The notes beneath the pieces were generated by a model. The model worked only from the letters and a program-made list of their open reading frames with translations. It was not told where the DNA came from and did no database searches. Shown here piece after piece: positions 14,938 to 22,320 of a stretch of 64,000 bases of DNA (position 1 is its first letter; each line of letters begins with the position of its first letter). The stretch lies in IMG/VR virus record IMGVR_UViG_3300027847_002834, positions 1-64,000 of that record. The stretch is one strand, 5' to 3'. This stretch comes from a virus. The translations under genes and the position numbers were made by a program.

Positions 14938-15141
14938 TCATACTACAGGTAGCCTTTTCAAGAGTTTAGACGTATGCTGGCCCGGATGAACCATGGATGA
15001 ATTGATTGCATCAATCGCATCATCGTTATCATCCGAGATAGAAGTGGTTCGCCGGAAAGTGGGACACTTTCGATGATTAGTCCCAACTTTTTTTTTTCTC
15101 CGACTGCGCTGGCTTCCACCATTCCGTGCACTCTTCTTCAT
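14938..15141 (-). CDS. Small basic hypothetical protein
   Basis: 67 residues, Arg/Lys-rich N-terminal half (RSRRKKKVG), GC-richer than surroundings, with GAGAGGA upstream of ATG. It sits alone behind the promoter-like motif at 15251 and in front of the hairpin at 14851, as do other GC-richer single genes in this window. Candidate early, nucleic-acid-binding protein; inference only. Confidence 0.55.
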   Translation of the reverse strand: MKKSARNGGSQRSRRKKKVGTNHRKCPTFRRTTSISDDNDDAIDAINSSMVHPGQHTSKLLKRLPVV

Positions 15142-15250
15142 CAGTTCCTCTCTCTTAGTTTAAGATTAGCCTATAAATAGGAGAAGCTAATCATGCTTTT
15201 TTACTGTGTCTTTCATGCAACGCATGACGGCTTAGACATCAAACTCCTTC

Positions 15251-15274
15251 TTCATTTTTAAATATATATAGAAT
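15251..15274 (-). promoter_or_regulatory. Candidate phage promoter, TATATATAT motif
   Basis: Minus strand TTCTATATATATTTAAAAATG, followed by GAAGAAGGAG and a CATGC/GCATG hairpin in the leader of the 67-residue gene. Best match among the seven copies. Confidence 0.55.
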
Positions 15275-15305
15275 ACGGTTTTTAAAAGGGAATCTTATTA
15301 ATCTA

Positions 15306-16256
15306 CTAGCGTGTTTTCGTTTCATACTCCCCTAGATTTTCAACTATGGTCGTTCTTTCACATTCAGTCCTGTCTTCATCAGATAATGGGGCGATTTTAA
15401 TAGTGTTCATGATCTTCTCTATTCGTTCAGGAATATGGTCCCCCTCAGCATAGCGTTTTCTAAAACCTAAATGTTTCTGAACAATTGATTTGACTCTTGA
15501 TTTGGTATTGATCTTCCCTCCTAGTTCTTTATATTTCTGAAGGCAACATAATTCACCAAGCAATGCAAGATGACAAAATGGATTGTAATTATTCTCCTTA
15601 CATACTGGTTGATTGATATCTACATGTTTAGCTTTATGTACCGTCCTCATTCCGCGGATTCTCTCATCATGTAAAGCAGTTACACCAGTATAATGTTTAT
15701 GGGAATTCCATGAGTCATTATAGTTAACAATTCCCAAATCTTTTACTTTTGCAAGTTCCATAATTTGAGATGTTATATCTAATACTGTAGCACCAAACGA
15801 AGTTAAGTTAAATCCTAACACATTCTTGAACATAAGTAACATCCCATGAGTATGAAACATAGTATTTGGTTTAACTACTCTTAAAAGTCGTTTGAAACCA
15901 TCCGCCTTTAACATTGATCCTTTTGGGAATAAAACAGGAAATACAACAGTACATCTAATAAGATCCTTTAGAAAAGTATCCGGAAAAAGTGCAGTCTCGA
16001 CCGGCTTCCCTTGAATACAAAATGCTACTCCGGACGTATGGGAATGAGTACCAAAATCACTAGTGGATGGCCTTTCAAATCTATCCTCTCTATTCAACTC
16101 TGTACAGAATATATTCCAAACCTCTAAATGATGTTGAGTTGGCCAATGTCCCGCTGAATCAATCACAAAATGAGGCATGTTCGGTTTTATTAATGTACAA
16201 CTACCAGGACTAACTAATAAAGTATGAGCCTTATAACTAATATGCAAATCAATCAT
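15306..16256 (-). CDS. Hypothetical protein, 316 residues
   Basis: No family recognised. Seen: several His-rich stretches (FGTHSHTSG, FHTHGML, NSHKHY), a CHLALLGELCC segment, and a basic C-terminal half (KSRVKSIVQKHLGFRKRY). The first 50 residues read beta-rich. The His clusters may bind metal. It stands alone between two AT-rich spacers. Its codon use is like the AT-rich neighbours. Confidence 0.6.
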   Translation of the reverse strand: MIDLHISYKAHTLLVSPGSCTLIKPNMPHFVIDSAGHWPTQHHLEVWNIFCTELNREDRFERPSTSDFGTHSHTSGVAFCIQGKPVETALFPDTFLKDLIRCTVVFPVLFPKGSMLKADGFKRLLRVVKPNTMFHTHGMLLMFKNVLGFNLTSFGATVLDITSQIMELAKVKDLGIVNYNDSWNSHKHYTGVTALHDERIRGMRTVHKAKHVDINQPVCKENNYNPFCHLALLGELCCLQKYKELGGKINTKSRVKSIVQKHLGFRKRYAEGDHIPERIEKIMNTIKIAPLSDEDRTECERTTIVENLGEYETKTR

Positions 16257-16327
16257 TTTATATCAACTAATTATGAATTTTCTAACTCCTAACGAGTCCA
16301 ATCCTTCTACTTGGTCCTTAAAACTTC

Positions 16328-16525
16328 TTATACACTTTTTCTTAATTCATCAACTATATGTTCTTCTAGAAAATATCTTCCCTCGTATTCTGTTATTTCA
16401 TTTATTACATCTGTGCTATTTGCATCTGTCAAAACTGCACACATAAATTTATAGGATTTTAGACTAATCCCATTGGGTTCGTCTAAAATATCAATTGCCA
16501 TTAACCTAATGCCATTCTTTGCCAT
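16328..16525 (-). CDS. Small hypothetical protein
   Basis: 65 residues, acidic C-terminal helix (EITEYEGRYFLEEHIVDELRK). No recognised motif. Upstream AGGAAG lies about 7 bases before ATG. Confidence 0.5.
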   Translation of the reverse strand: MAKNGIRLMAIDILDEPNGISLKSYKFMCAVLTDANSTDVINEITEYEGRYFLEEHIVDELRKSV

Positions 16526-16584
16526 GAATCTTCCTCAAGTTAATTAAAGGATATAACGATTAAATTATACCCTTTAATATTAAA

Positions 16585-17034
16585 TTATACGTCGCCTTTA
16601 TCTCGGAGAACGTCGAATAACGAATTTACAGCCCATTCTGCTGCAAACGTTACAATCTTTCTTTCAAACTTAGTTTCAAGACCACCAATTAACAACGGAA
16701 CATTAATGTTGTTTTTGGTTCCATCCGGATAACCATCAACCGTCTTGTATGTTAACCATACTGCATCAACAACAAACTGTTTCTTTTGTTCACCTGTAAA
16801 ATCATTAATAGTACTGGCCAACGTCATAAATGGTCCAACCACTTTTCCTAAAGTTACAGCATCAGACCATTGAAACCCATCAGCCAATGAACCAACAACC
16901 GAATATACAATCTCTGTTAACTCAGGAATCTTCTCTGCTAACTGCCCATAAGAGACTTCCTCAATCTCACTGGTGCCTTTCAATTTACTCAAAGTGCCTG
17001 TAACGGTTTCTTTTAATTTTTCTAGAATTTCCAT
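16585..17034 (-). CDS. Hypothetical helical protein
   Basis: 149 residues, mostly amphipathic helices, with a N-terminal KLKETVTGTLSKLKG repeat-like stretch and moderately hydrophobic segments (EIVYSVVGSLADGF, AAEWAVNSLFDVL) that fall short of clear membrane spans. AAGGAAA precedes ATG. Not recognised. Confidence 0.6.
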   Translation of the reverse strand: MEILEKLKETVTGTLSKLKGTSEIEEVSYGQLAEKIPELTEIVYSVVGSLADGFQWSDAVTLGKVVGPFMTLASTINDFTGEQKKQFVVDAVWLTYKTVDGYPDGTKNNINVPLLIGGLETKFERKIVTFAAEWAVNSLFDVLRDKGDV

Positions 17035-17101
17035 TTGTTTAATTTCCTTTTACAAATTTAATATATCTTATAACAAATCTTAATATATTTTTAATTTTTT
17101 A

Positions 17102-17214
17102 CTATATTAGATCTCTACATAATCTAACATCATTATGATTAATTAACCATCCATAAATACCCATTCTTCTGGGAAATAAAAAAGTTCTAATTCTCCCTGA
17201 TCAACTATAGCGGT
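17102..17214 (-). pseudogene. Start-less coding remnant
   Basis: An open frame reads protein-like (VDQGELELFYFPEEW, GIYGWLINHNDVRLCRDLI) but has no ATG, GTG or TTG; it overlaps the end of the 77-residue gene upstream in another frame and could be reached from it by a +1 shift near TATAGTTGA. Either a frameshifted extension or a decayed gene. Confidence 0.3.
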
Positions 17215-17434
17215 TAGGGTCTGCTAAACCAGTGTCCAACCGATTCTTTGAGGTTGTGTAGCTTCCCGTATCTGTATCGATGACTACGCTGTCGGTGCTG
17301 CTGAGATTATCAAACTCGATACCTTCATTAAGCGTCTTGGTTGCCTCCTTATCCACCATCGAGGCATGACTGCCGTAGTCTGATGGGTAGGTAGGCAGTA
17401 CTTCTTTCTCTTTCTTTGCTTGGTATTTCGCCAT
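17201..17434 (-). CDS. Small acidic/threonine-rich hypothetical protein
   Basis: 77 residues from MAKYQAKKEKE; this start is chosen because AAGGA lies 9 bases upstream and the two earlier ATGs overlap that site. GC-richer than neighbours. Low-complexity Ser/Thr/Asp content, no motif. A TATAAT box (17469-17474, minus) precedes it. Confidence 0.55.
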   Translation of the reverse strand: MAKYQAKKEKEVLPTYPSDYGSHASMVDKEATKTLNEGIEFDNLSSTDSVVIDTDTGSYTTSKNRLDTGLADPNRYS

Positions 17435-17468
17435 GCTCATCATTCCTTTTTTAGTTTTTGATTGTCCT

Positions 17469-17474
17469 ATTATA
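17469..17474 (-). promoter_or_regulatory. Sigma70-like -10 box
   Basis: TATAAT on the minus strand, about 35 bases before the ATG at 17434; no good -35 box is visible, so this is only a candidate. Confidence 0.3.
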
Positions 17475-17603
17475 CTCTTTTTTTGGAAGGTGGTATTCTC
17501 GTTCTGTAACGTTAAATATAATATTACATATTAAACAGCTAACATTAAATTCCTTTTTCTCCCCAAATTTCCTATCGTAATATTTACAAATTCTTCCTTC
17601 TGA

Positions 17604-17640
17604 CTCCATTTAGAACTTTTTTAATTTATTCTAAATGGAG
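17604..17640 (-). terminator. Perfect 12-bp hairpin downstream of tmRNA
   Basis: CTCCATTTAGAA (17604-17615) pairs with TTCTAAATGGAG (17629-17640) around a 13-base loop, 20 bases past the tmRNA 3' CCA. It lacks a following T-run; probable terminator or 3' processing signal. Confidence 0.55.
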
Positions 17641-17660
17641 CCAAAGAAGGTCGAACCTAC

Positions 17661-18073
17661 TGGTGGAGCTGTCGGGGATCGAACCCGAGTCCGAAATAAA
17701 CCAACAACAAGCGTCTACATACATAGGATTCTGTTTTTTTGTATTATTAAGAGATCAAGTCAACACAGACCAAGACCATTTCTCTGATTCAATTTAGAAT
17801 TTTAGTTCTCCTGCCAATTGACAAATACAGAAGACTTATTCTCACAAATTTTACACCCTCGCCACATCCCCAGAGACCTGAGAATTTGTGGGTTGAGGTC
17901 TACTTAATTAAGCAGCCACCTGATAAGCAACAGTTCCGGGGAACTGAAGGATGGGAGTCTCAACACTAGTTGTTTTAGCAATTAGTATGTTGATCGATAT
18001 TTTATGAGGCCAACGATCATCCTCAGTATGCAACTTGCCATCTAATCTACTCCGTCGAAGCCAATTCAGCCCC
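17661..18073 (-). ncRNA. ssrA: tmRNA (transfer-messenger RNA)
   Basis: Rescues stalled ribosomes by acting as alanyl-tRNA then as mRNA. Seen: 5' GGGGCTG pairing with 3' CAGCTCC, the conserved TTCGACGGAG of the tRNA-like domain, GTTGGCCTCATAAAA of the first pseudoknot region, TTTCGGACTCGGGTTCGATC near the 3' end, discriminator A and encoded CCA. After CTAATT a resume codon GCT (17979-17977) opens a 23-codon tag ending TAA (17910-17908): it begins AKTTSVETPI and ends GTVAYQVAA. The closing VAA fits a ClpXP-type degron, while the body is unlike the host-type ANDENYALAA. Length 413. A gene for a 55-residue protein lies 8 bases upstream. Confidence 0.93.
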
Positions 18074-18081
18074 GTTTAAAA

Positions 18082-18249
18082 TTAATCTGATGTGGAAATC
18101 TTTCTTTTCTTTGTGATCATGCGATTGAGTTTTCTGGCAGCTCGACTAAGAAACTTTCCATTTTTACTTCTCTTCGCGTCATCTGGTAGTTCTTCAAATG
18201 CCTGTTGCGGTGTAAGCTCTTCTGCTTTTACTCTGTCGATCAGTCCCAT
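18082..18249 (-). CDS. Small basic hypothetical protein upstream of tmRNA
   Basis: 55 residues (MGLIDRVKAEELTPQQAFEEL... ending basic, KKRKISTSD), start supported by AAGGA 9 bases before ATG. It ends 8 bases before the tmRNA 5' end, so both are likely on one transcript that must be processed. No family recognised. Confidence 0.65.
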   Translation of the reverse strand: MGLIDRVKAEELTPQQAFEELPDDAKRSKNGKFLSRAARKLNRMITKKRKISTSD

Positions 18250-18292
18250 TTGGTGTGTTCCTTGTAATAGTAATAATAATAATACTTAAAAC

Positions 18293-18490
18293 TTATAGTT
18301 GGATGCCATCGGGATCTTTGTCCGGATGAATCTTCTGGAGTTTACAAGTCGTTTTTATATCAAATTGACAATCTGCAAGTGAGCCATCCATGTGATCTTT
18401 AATTTCTCTACCAATTCTTCTTGCTTCTACGTCATCAAGTGCATCAATCTCAACTCGAATAACTAAGTGATATTTCCCGTTATTCAACAT
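18293..18490 (-). CDS. Small hypothetical protein
   Basis: 65 residues; a single alpha/beta unit by appearance (KYHLVIRVEIDALDDVEARRIGREIKDHM in part). AGGGGG precedes ATG closely. Co-directional with the tmRNA upstream gene, 43 bases apart. Confidence 0.55.
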   Translation of the reverse strand: MLNNGKYHLVIRVEIDALDDVEARRIGREIKDHMDGSLADCQFDIKTTCKLQKIHPDKDPDGIQL

Positions 18491-18608
18491 TTCCCCCTAC
18501 GCTTGTTGTGTTTGTCGATTTATATATTTAAGGCGTATAGGTGTTTTTTTGTTCTTAATTGTTTAGAATGAATATGTAATTTATTATTACCATATTAGAA
18601 TTAAGAAG

Positions 18609-18685
18609 TGGTGGAGCTGATCGGATTCGAACCGATGACTTCTGCCTTGCAAAAGCAGTGCTCTATCCAACTGAGCTACAGCCCC
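18609..18685 (-). tRNA. tRNA-Ala (TGC)
   Basis: Canonical: acceptor GGGGCTG/CAGCTCC, D-arm GCTC/GAGC, anticodon stem CTGCT/GGCAG with loop TTTGCAA (TGC), T-arm ATCGG TTCGAAT CCGAT, discriminator A, encoded CCA. Its acceptor is identical to that of the nearby tmRNA, as expected for a shared alanyl-tRNA synthetase. Confidence 0.95.
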
Positions 18686-18752
18686 CAAGAATTTAAAATG
18701 GTTTAATTACTATTTGTATAATTTGTTTTCTCACTTTAACATACTCCATTAA

Positions 18753-18827
18753 TGGAGCGAGTGGTCGGATTCGAACCGACGACAAGTAGTTTGGAAAACT
18801 ACGGCTCTACCACTGAGCTACACTCGC
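18753..18827 (-). tRNA. tRNA-Gly (TCC)
   Basis: Acceptor GCGAGTG/CACTCGC, anticodon stem GTAGT/ACTAC with loop TTTCCAA (TCC), T-arm GTCGG TTCGAAT CCGAC, discriminator T, encoded CCA. Confidence 0.95.
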
Positions 18828-18972
18828 GTAAAAAGTATTCTTAATCAAATTCTATTCTTATCAAGAATATGAAAATGAAAGACTGTTATGAATCCCACAA
18901 GATTACTCACTAACAATGACCCATTAGAGCTAACCTTTAATAGTTATTCTAATGATAAAATATAGGTTCGAA

Positions 18973-19062
18973 TGGTAGGCGAGGTGGGACTCGAACCCAC
19001 AACTCCCGTTAAAGGAGGCCAGATCCTAAATCTGGTGCGTAGGCCAATTCCGCCACTCGCCC
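18973..19062 (-). tRNA. tRNA-Leu (TAG)
   Basis: Class II: acceptor GGGCGAG/CTCGCCT, anticodon stem CCAGA/TCTGG with loop TTTAGGA (TAG), long variable arm, T-arm GTGGG TTCGAGT CCCAC, discriminator A, encoded CCA. Confidence 0.95.
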
Positions 19063-19204
19063 ACAATAATTACTTCTACTTATAGCCTTTCTTGGTCCAA
19101 GTATAAAATAAAAAATTCATCGTGACTGTGATGACCAGGATCTTGTATCACACCAAACATGAATTATAATCATGTTTATATATATGTTGTTAATAAAGTT
19201 CTTT

Positions 19205-19227
19205 CTTCATTTATAAATATATATACC
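19205..19227 (-). promoter_or_regulatory. Candidate phage promoter, TATATATAT motif
   Basis: Minus strand GGTATATATATTTATAAATGAAG lies (in part 19205-19227) upstream of the Leu-Gly-Ala tRNA group and the tmRNA. It is the only recognisable signal in the 259-base non-coding stretch 19063-19321, apart from a GATCAC/GTGATC palindrome near 19268. Confidence 0.5.
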
Positions 19228-19321
19228 TTTTTATTCTTAACCAAATTAAACTCTATATATTTTATGAAGGATCACCATGTGATCATATGGGCAATTTCTA
19301 TCTCTATCATTATTAGGATCA

Positions 19322-19585
19322 TCAGGAGTCATCAGAGTCATCAGGGTCATCATCATCTTCCTCTGTTTCTAATAAAAGATTCTCCCATGAGTCAGCATCC
19401 GTCCATCCGAAATATATCCCATATCTTATCAATGGATTAATTACGAAAAAGGAAAGAAGCATAAACCATATGAACGCAAATATTCCCCATAATACAGGAA
19501 CCCATTCCCATTCTCCTGCTTCTATTCTTATGGCTACCATCATAGACATAAAACATGCAAATAACCAATAGATAGTTCCTGGCAT
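19322..19585 (-). CDS. Small membrane protein with acidic repeat tail
   Basis: 87 residues: two transmembrane helices (about 4-20 and 29-50) and a soluble tail ending in a run of Glu/Asp/Ser encoded by TCA/TCC/GTC-type trinucleotide repeats. Very strong ribosome site (AAGGAGG, 9 bases). Last gene of the long glycan operon. Two short hydrophobic helices and charged tail are holin-like features, but no lysis genes are adjacent. Confidence 0.6.
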   Translation of the reverse strand: MPGTIYWLFACFMSMMVAIRIEAGEWEWVPVLWGIFAFIWFMLLSFFVINPLIRYGIYFGWTDADSWENLLLETEEDDDDPDDSDDS

Positions 19586-19612
19586 TACAATTTGCCTCCT
19601 TTTGAATTAACT

Positions 19613-19987
19613 TTATTTAATTTTAGTTAATACTGATTTCCACGTATCAAAATGAACTGCTCTATCATCAATATAATATTCAGCCGCATATTTTATGTTA
19701 GTGACCTTTTTGATGTATTGAGCTAAGTCGTATTTTTCTAACCATTCCCAGACTGCTTTCCATTGTTTATCTCCCACTTTATTAATTCGGGCTGTTAAAA
19801 TAAACAATGAATACTTCTTATTTAGTTGTTCTAATGCATCTTTGACATCATCCATTGGTTCATCATAAACTGCACCACCTCTCCATCCACTAGAATATTT
19901 ATGGATAGTAGCATCAAAATCAATTCCTATTAGTTTCTTTCTGGACACTATTGATGCCTCCGCTATATATTCTTTAATTGGTTTCAT
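19613..19987 (-). CDS. HAD-family hydrolase with capsid-targeting-like N-terminus
   Basis: 124 residues. HAD motifs: I, GIDFDATIH (about 21-29, nucleophile Asp); II, FILTAR (about 64); IV, YYIDDRA (about 104-110). The cap is absent, as in small phosphatases. The first twelve residues, MKPIKEYIAEAS, closely resemble the T4 internal-protein capsid-targeting peptide (MKTYQEFIAEA type, from memory) and contain an I-x-E/A site like that cut by the T4 prohead protease. It overlaps the primase gene by 4 bases. Substrate unknown. Confidence 0.75.
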   Translation of the reverse strand: MKPIKEYIAEASIVSRKKLIGIDFDATIHKYSSGWRGGAVYDEPMDDVKDALEQLNKKYSLFILTARINKVGDKQWKAVWEWLEKYDLAQYIKKVTNIKYAAEYYIDDRAVHFDTWKSVLTKIK

Positions 19988-20697
19988 ATTGTTTTACCTG
20001 CCTTTGTCATAGACATATTTACAGACGCTATATTATCACAGATCAATCCTTCTTTTGTTAATCCATGTCTAACTATATGAATTGATCTTGTATAATTGGG
20101 ACTTAAATCAAAATTGATTGTTCCCGGTTTTCGTCCTTTTATATTAACTAAATATTCATTTTGATTATTAGATAAAAGATTATATATCTCCCCCCTCAGT
20201 AATCCTATTGATAGTTTAGGTTTAATGTATCCTATAAGGTGCATTCCGTATGGTGATGTAAAAAGTTTCTCCCAATTCAGAACTCCCATATCATAAAGAG
20301 ATTTCTGTGCAATTTCTGATGCCTCCCATATCTCTTTATAGTTAATTCCTTTTCCTGCATCAATATCCACTATAAAATAATCTGTTCGATCCGGTCTCTC
20401 CACATAAATAGATACTGTTCTCCCTGTAATTAATTCTTCATAATTACTATCATTCAGTATAATAGGCCCGGATTTTAACTTACGTTTAACTACTATCTTC
20501 CCATCAATCACTAAAAAGAAAGCTACTGGGCGACTACCAATCCAATTAAGTATCTTTCTTTTATTCCCCATGTAGTAATCATAAATCTGCTGCTCAGTCA
20601 AACCACGTGGATAGAATTTGTTTTTGATTACAATATCATCTACATTCTGTGGGGCATGTTCACTGATGTCGTTTAGATACTCTGAGATAGTATACAT
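19984..20697 (-). CDS. LigD-like archaeo-eukaryotic primase/polymerase
   Basis: 237 residues. FYPRGLTEQQIYDYYMGNK resembles the start of LigD polymerase domains; catalytic motif I is IVDIDAG (about 130-136, DxD), motif II is SPYGMHLIG (about 167), and motif III is FDLSPNYTRSIHIVRHGL (about 200-217). Members of this fold synthesise primers or fill gaps in end-joining. No ligase or Ku gene is nearby. The N-terminus MYTISEYLNDISEHA is set off from the domain and resembles the targeting-like peptide on the next gene. Chemistry is confident; biological role is not. Confidence 0.75.
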   Translation of the reverse strand: MYTISEYLNDISEHAPQNVDDIVIKNKFYPRGLTEQQIYDYYMGNKRKILNWIGSRPVAFFLVIDGKIVVKRKLKSGPIILNDSNYEELITGRTVSIYVERPDRTDYFIVDIDAGKGINYKEIWEASEIAQKSLYDMGVLNWEKLFTSPYGMHLIGYIKPKLSIGLLRGEIYNLLSNNQNEYLVNIKGRKPGTINFDLSPNYTRSIHIVRHGLTKEGLICDNIASVNMSMTKAGKTI

Positions 20698-20710
20698 ATA
20701 AATTTTCTAT

Positions 20711-21382
20711 TTAATAATCCATTATCATATGATTATAAGAGCTACCATCTATTAATGTATCAGCCGTATCATAATAACTAGCTATAATATTCTTTTTGTT
20801 ATTATCTTTTCCTTGTATCCAATTAATAAGAGTAATATCTTCTATTATCTTTTTATCATTAAATGTTAGAATCTTTTTACATTTGTTATAATACGATAAT
20901 ACATCCTTTAGATAACTATTTGGTTTATCTTTTCTATTTAAAATTTTTAAGTATTTTTTATATTCTGGTAAAATAGCTATTAACTTATCTGTTTCTTTGA
21001 TATGTAATTTCAGAAAGGATTTAAATTTGGGGAGGATCTTTTTGACATTGTTATGTATTATAGGTAACTGTTTATCATAGTATTGTTTGTATTTTAAATA
21101 ATGAGATCTTTTCCCAAAATAGAAAGGACTCCCATATTCAATACTTAGATCTTCTGGCATTGTGGCTACCATCTTACTCAGCCAATGATCAAGAGCTTTA
21201 GTTACTAATGGATCTATAGTATCATTCTTTAAAAAATATAAATAGTCTATTTGTTTGTCTATTTCATTAAGTCTTTTCTTAGCTTCTTTGACTTCCTCAC
21301 TAGCTCGAGGAAAGCGCCACGTAGAAGCGGGAGGGGGTTTAAAAAATAAAGATTCTAGTATCAAAATATATTTATCGTTCAT
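20711..21382 (-). CDS. Hypothetical helical protein
   Basis: 223 residues, Lys-rich and largely alpha-helical, with coiled-coil-like stretches (EEVKEAKKRLNEIDKQIDYL). Begins MNDKYILILESLFF, again a short hydrophobic peptide ending in an I-x-E/S site. Start overlaps the stop of the dehydrogenase gene (TAATG). Not recognised; the context suggests a partner of the primase gene. Confidence 0.6.
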   Translation of the reverse strand: MNDKYILILESLFFKPPPASTWRFPRASEEVKEAKKRLNEIDKQIDYLYFLKNDTIDPLVTKALDHWLSKMVATMPEDLSIEYGSPFYFGKRSHYLKYKQYYDKQLPIIHNNVKKILPKFKSFLKLHIKETDKLIAILPEYKKYLKILNRKDKPNSYLKDVLSYYNKCKKILTFNDKKIIEDITLINWIQGKDNNKKNIIASYYDTADTLIDGSSYNHMIMDY

Positions 21383-22320
21383 TATACAACTCTATGTTGG
21401 ATATGTTTTTTTTCTATGAAGTTTATTGCATTTTCTACTGCACCTACTTCCATACCAAATCTACTTTTAGTTGAACAACTCCCCAAATGAGGAGTTAAGA
21501 AGGTGTTAGGAAGGTCGATTAATTTGCCGGTGTAAGGTTCGTCATTGTATACATCAATAGCAGCACGGGCCATTATATTGGTTAATAGAAAACCACATAA
21601 GTCATGTTCATTGATTATACCCCCTCTACTTGTATTTATCAAACAAACATCAGATCTAAGATTATCAAAATCAGAACCAGCAATATAATTTTTGTTCTCA
21701 TCTGTATATGGGATATGTATTGTCACAATATCACACATGCTTAATATTGACTCTTTATAATCAGGCTCACATCTAGGCAAGTTCATCTTCTCTTCATCTA
21801 TATCATTAACGAAGATACGTCTAGGTTTCAATCCTTGGAGTTTTTCAATAACCAATTTGCCTACTCGGCCACATCCTATAACTCCCACATTACAATCCCT
21901 GATCTCTTTTCCTATTCTTCTAATCCACTTGCCATTTCTAATATCTTCATCTGTCTTTTGAACATGTCTTAACATATTTAACATCTGACAAATAGTTAGT
22001 TCAGCTACAGCATTAGAAGGAGCATCTGGTGTATATGCTACAGTGATTCCTTTCTTATGACATAGATCTAAAGGTATTGAATCAAGACCAATTCCCACCC
22101 TAGAAATCATTTTTATGCAATCAAATTGATTTAAAATATTATTATATTTTTCAGTTCCTGCTATAACTATATTAGGTTGATGTTCTGTCAAAAGTTTTTC
22201 TATTTCAGCTTCTGTATATTCTCGACCTACTTCATTATAATGGACATCATACTTATCTAATAGCAATTTAGGTGTCTCATTTGGAGTCCCAAATGGATAA
22301 GTTGTAACCATTATTTTCAT
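21382..22320 (-). CDS. D-2-hydroxyacid dehydrogenase (SerA/LdhA family)
   Basis: 312 residues from ATG at 22320, which overlaps the upstream stop (ATGA); the longer reading starting at 22350 is unlikely. NAD-binding GVIGCGRVG (about 145), NTSRGGIINEHDL with the substrate-binding Arg, an Asp/Glu pair and HLGSCS with the catalytic His. Oxidises or reduces a 2-hydroxy/2-keto acid with NAD. In this operon it may make or reduce a keto-acid precursor of the CMP-activated sugar. Confidence 0.85.
   Translation of the reverse strand: MKIMVTTYPFGTPNETPKLLLDKYDVHYNEVGREYTEAEIEKLLTEHQPNIVIAGTEKYNNILNQFDCIKMISRVGIGLDSIPLDLCHKKGITVAYTPDAPSNAVAELTICQMLNMLRHVQKTDEDIRNGKWIRRIGKEIRDCNVGVIGCGRVGKLVIEKLQGLKPRRIFVNDIDEEKMNLPRCEPDYKESILSMCDIVTIHIPYTDENKNYIAGSDFDNLRSDVCLINTSRGGIINEHDLCGFLLTNIMARAAIDVYNDEPYTGKLIDLPNTFLTPHLGSCSTKSRFGMEVGAVENAINFIEKKHIQHRVV

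Noticed and set aside
19322-19375. TCA-type trinucleotide repeats as a regulatory repeat
   Set aside because: They encode the acidic Asp/Ser tail of a membrane protein in frame.
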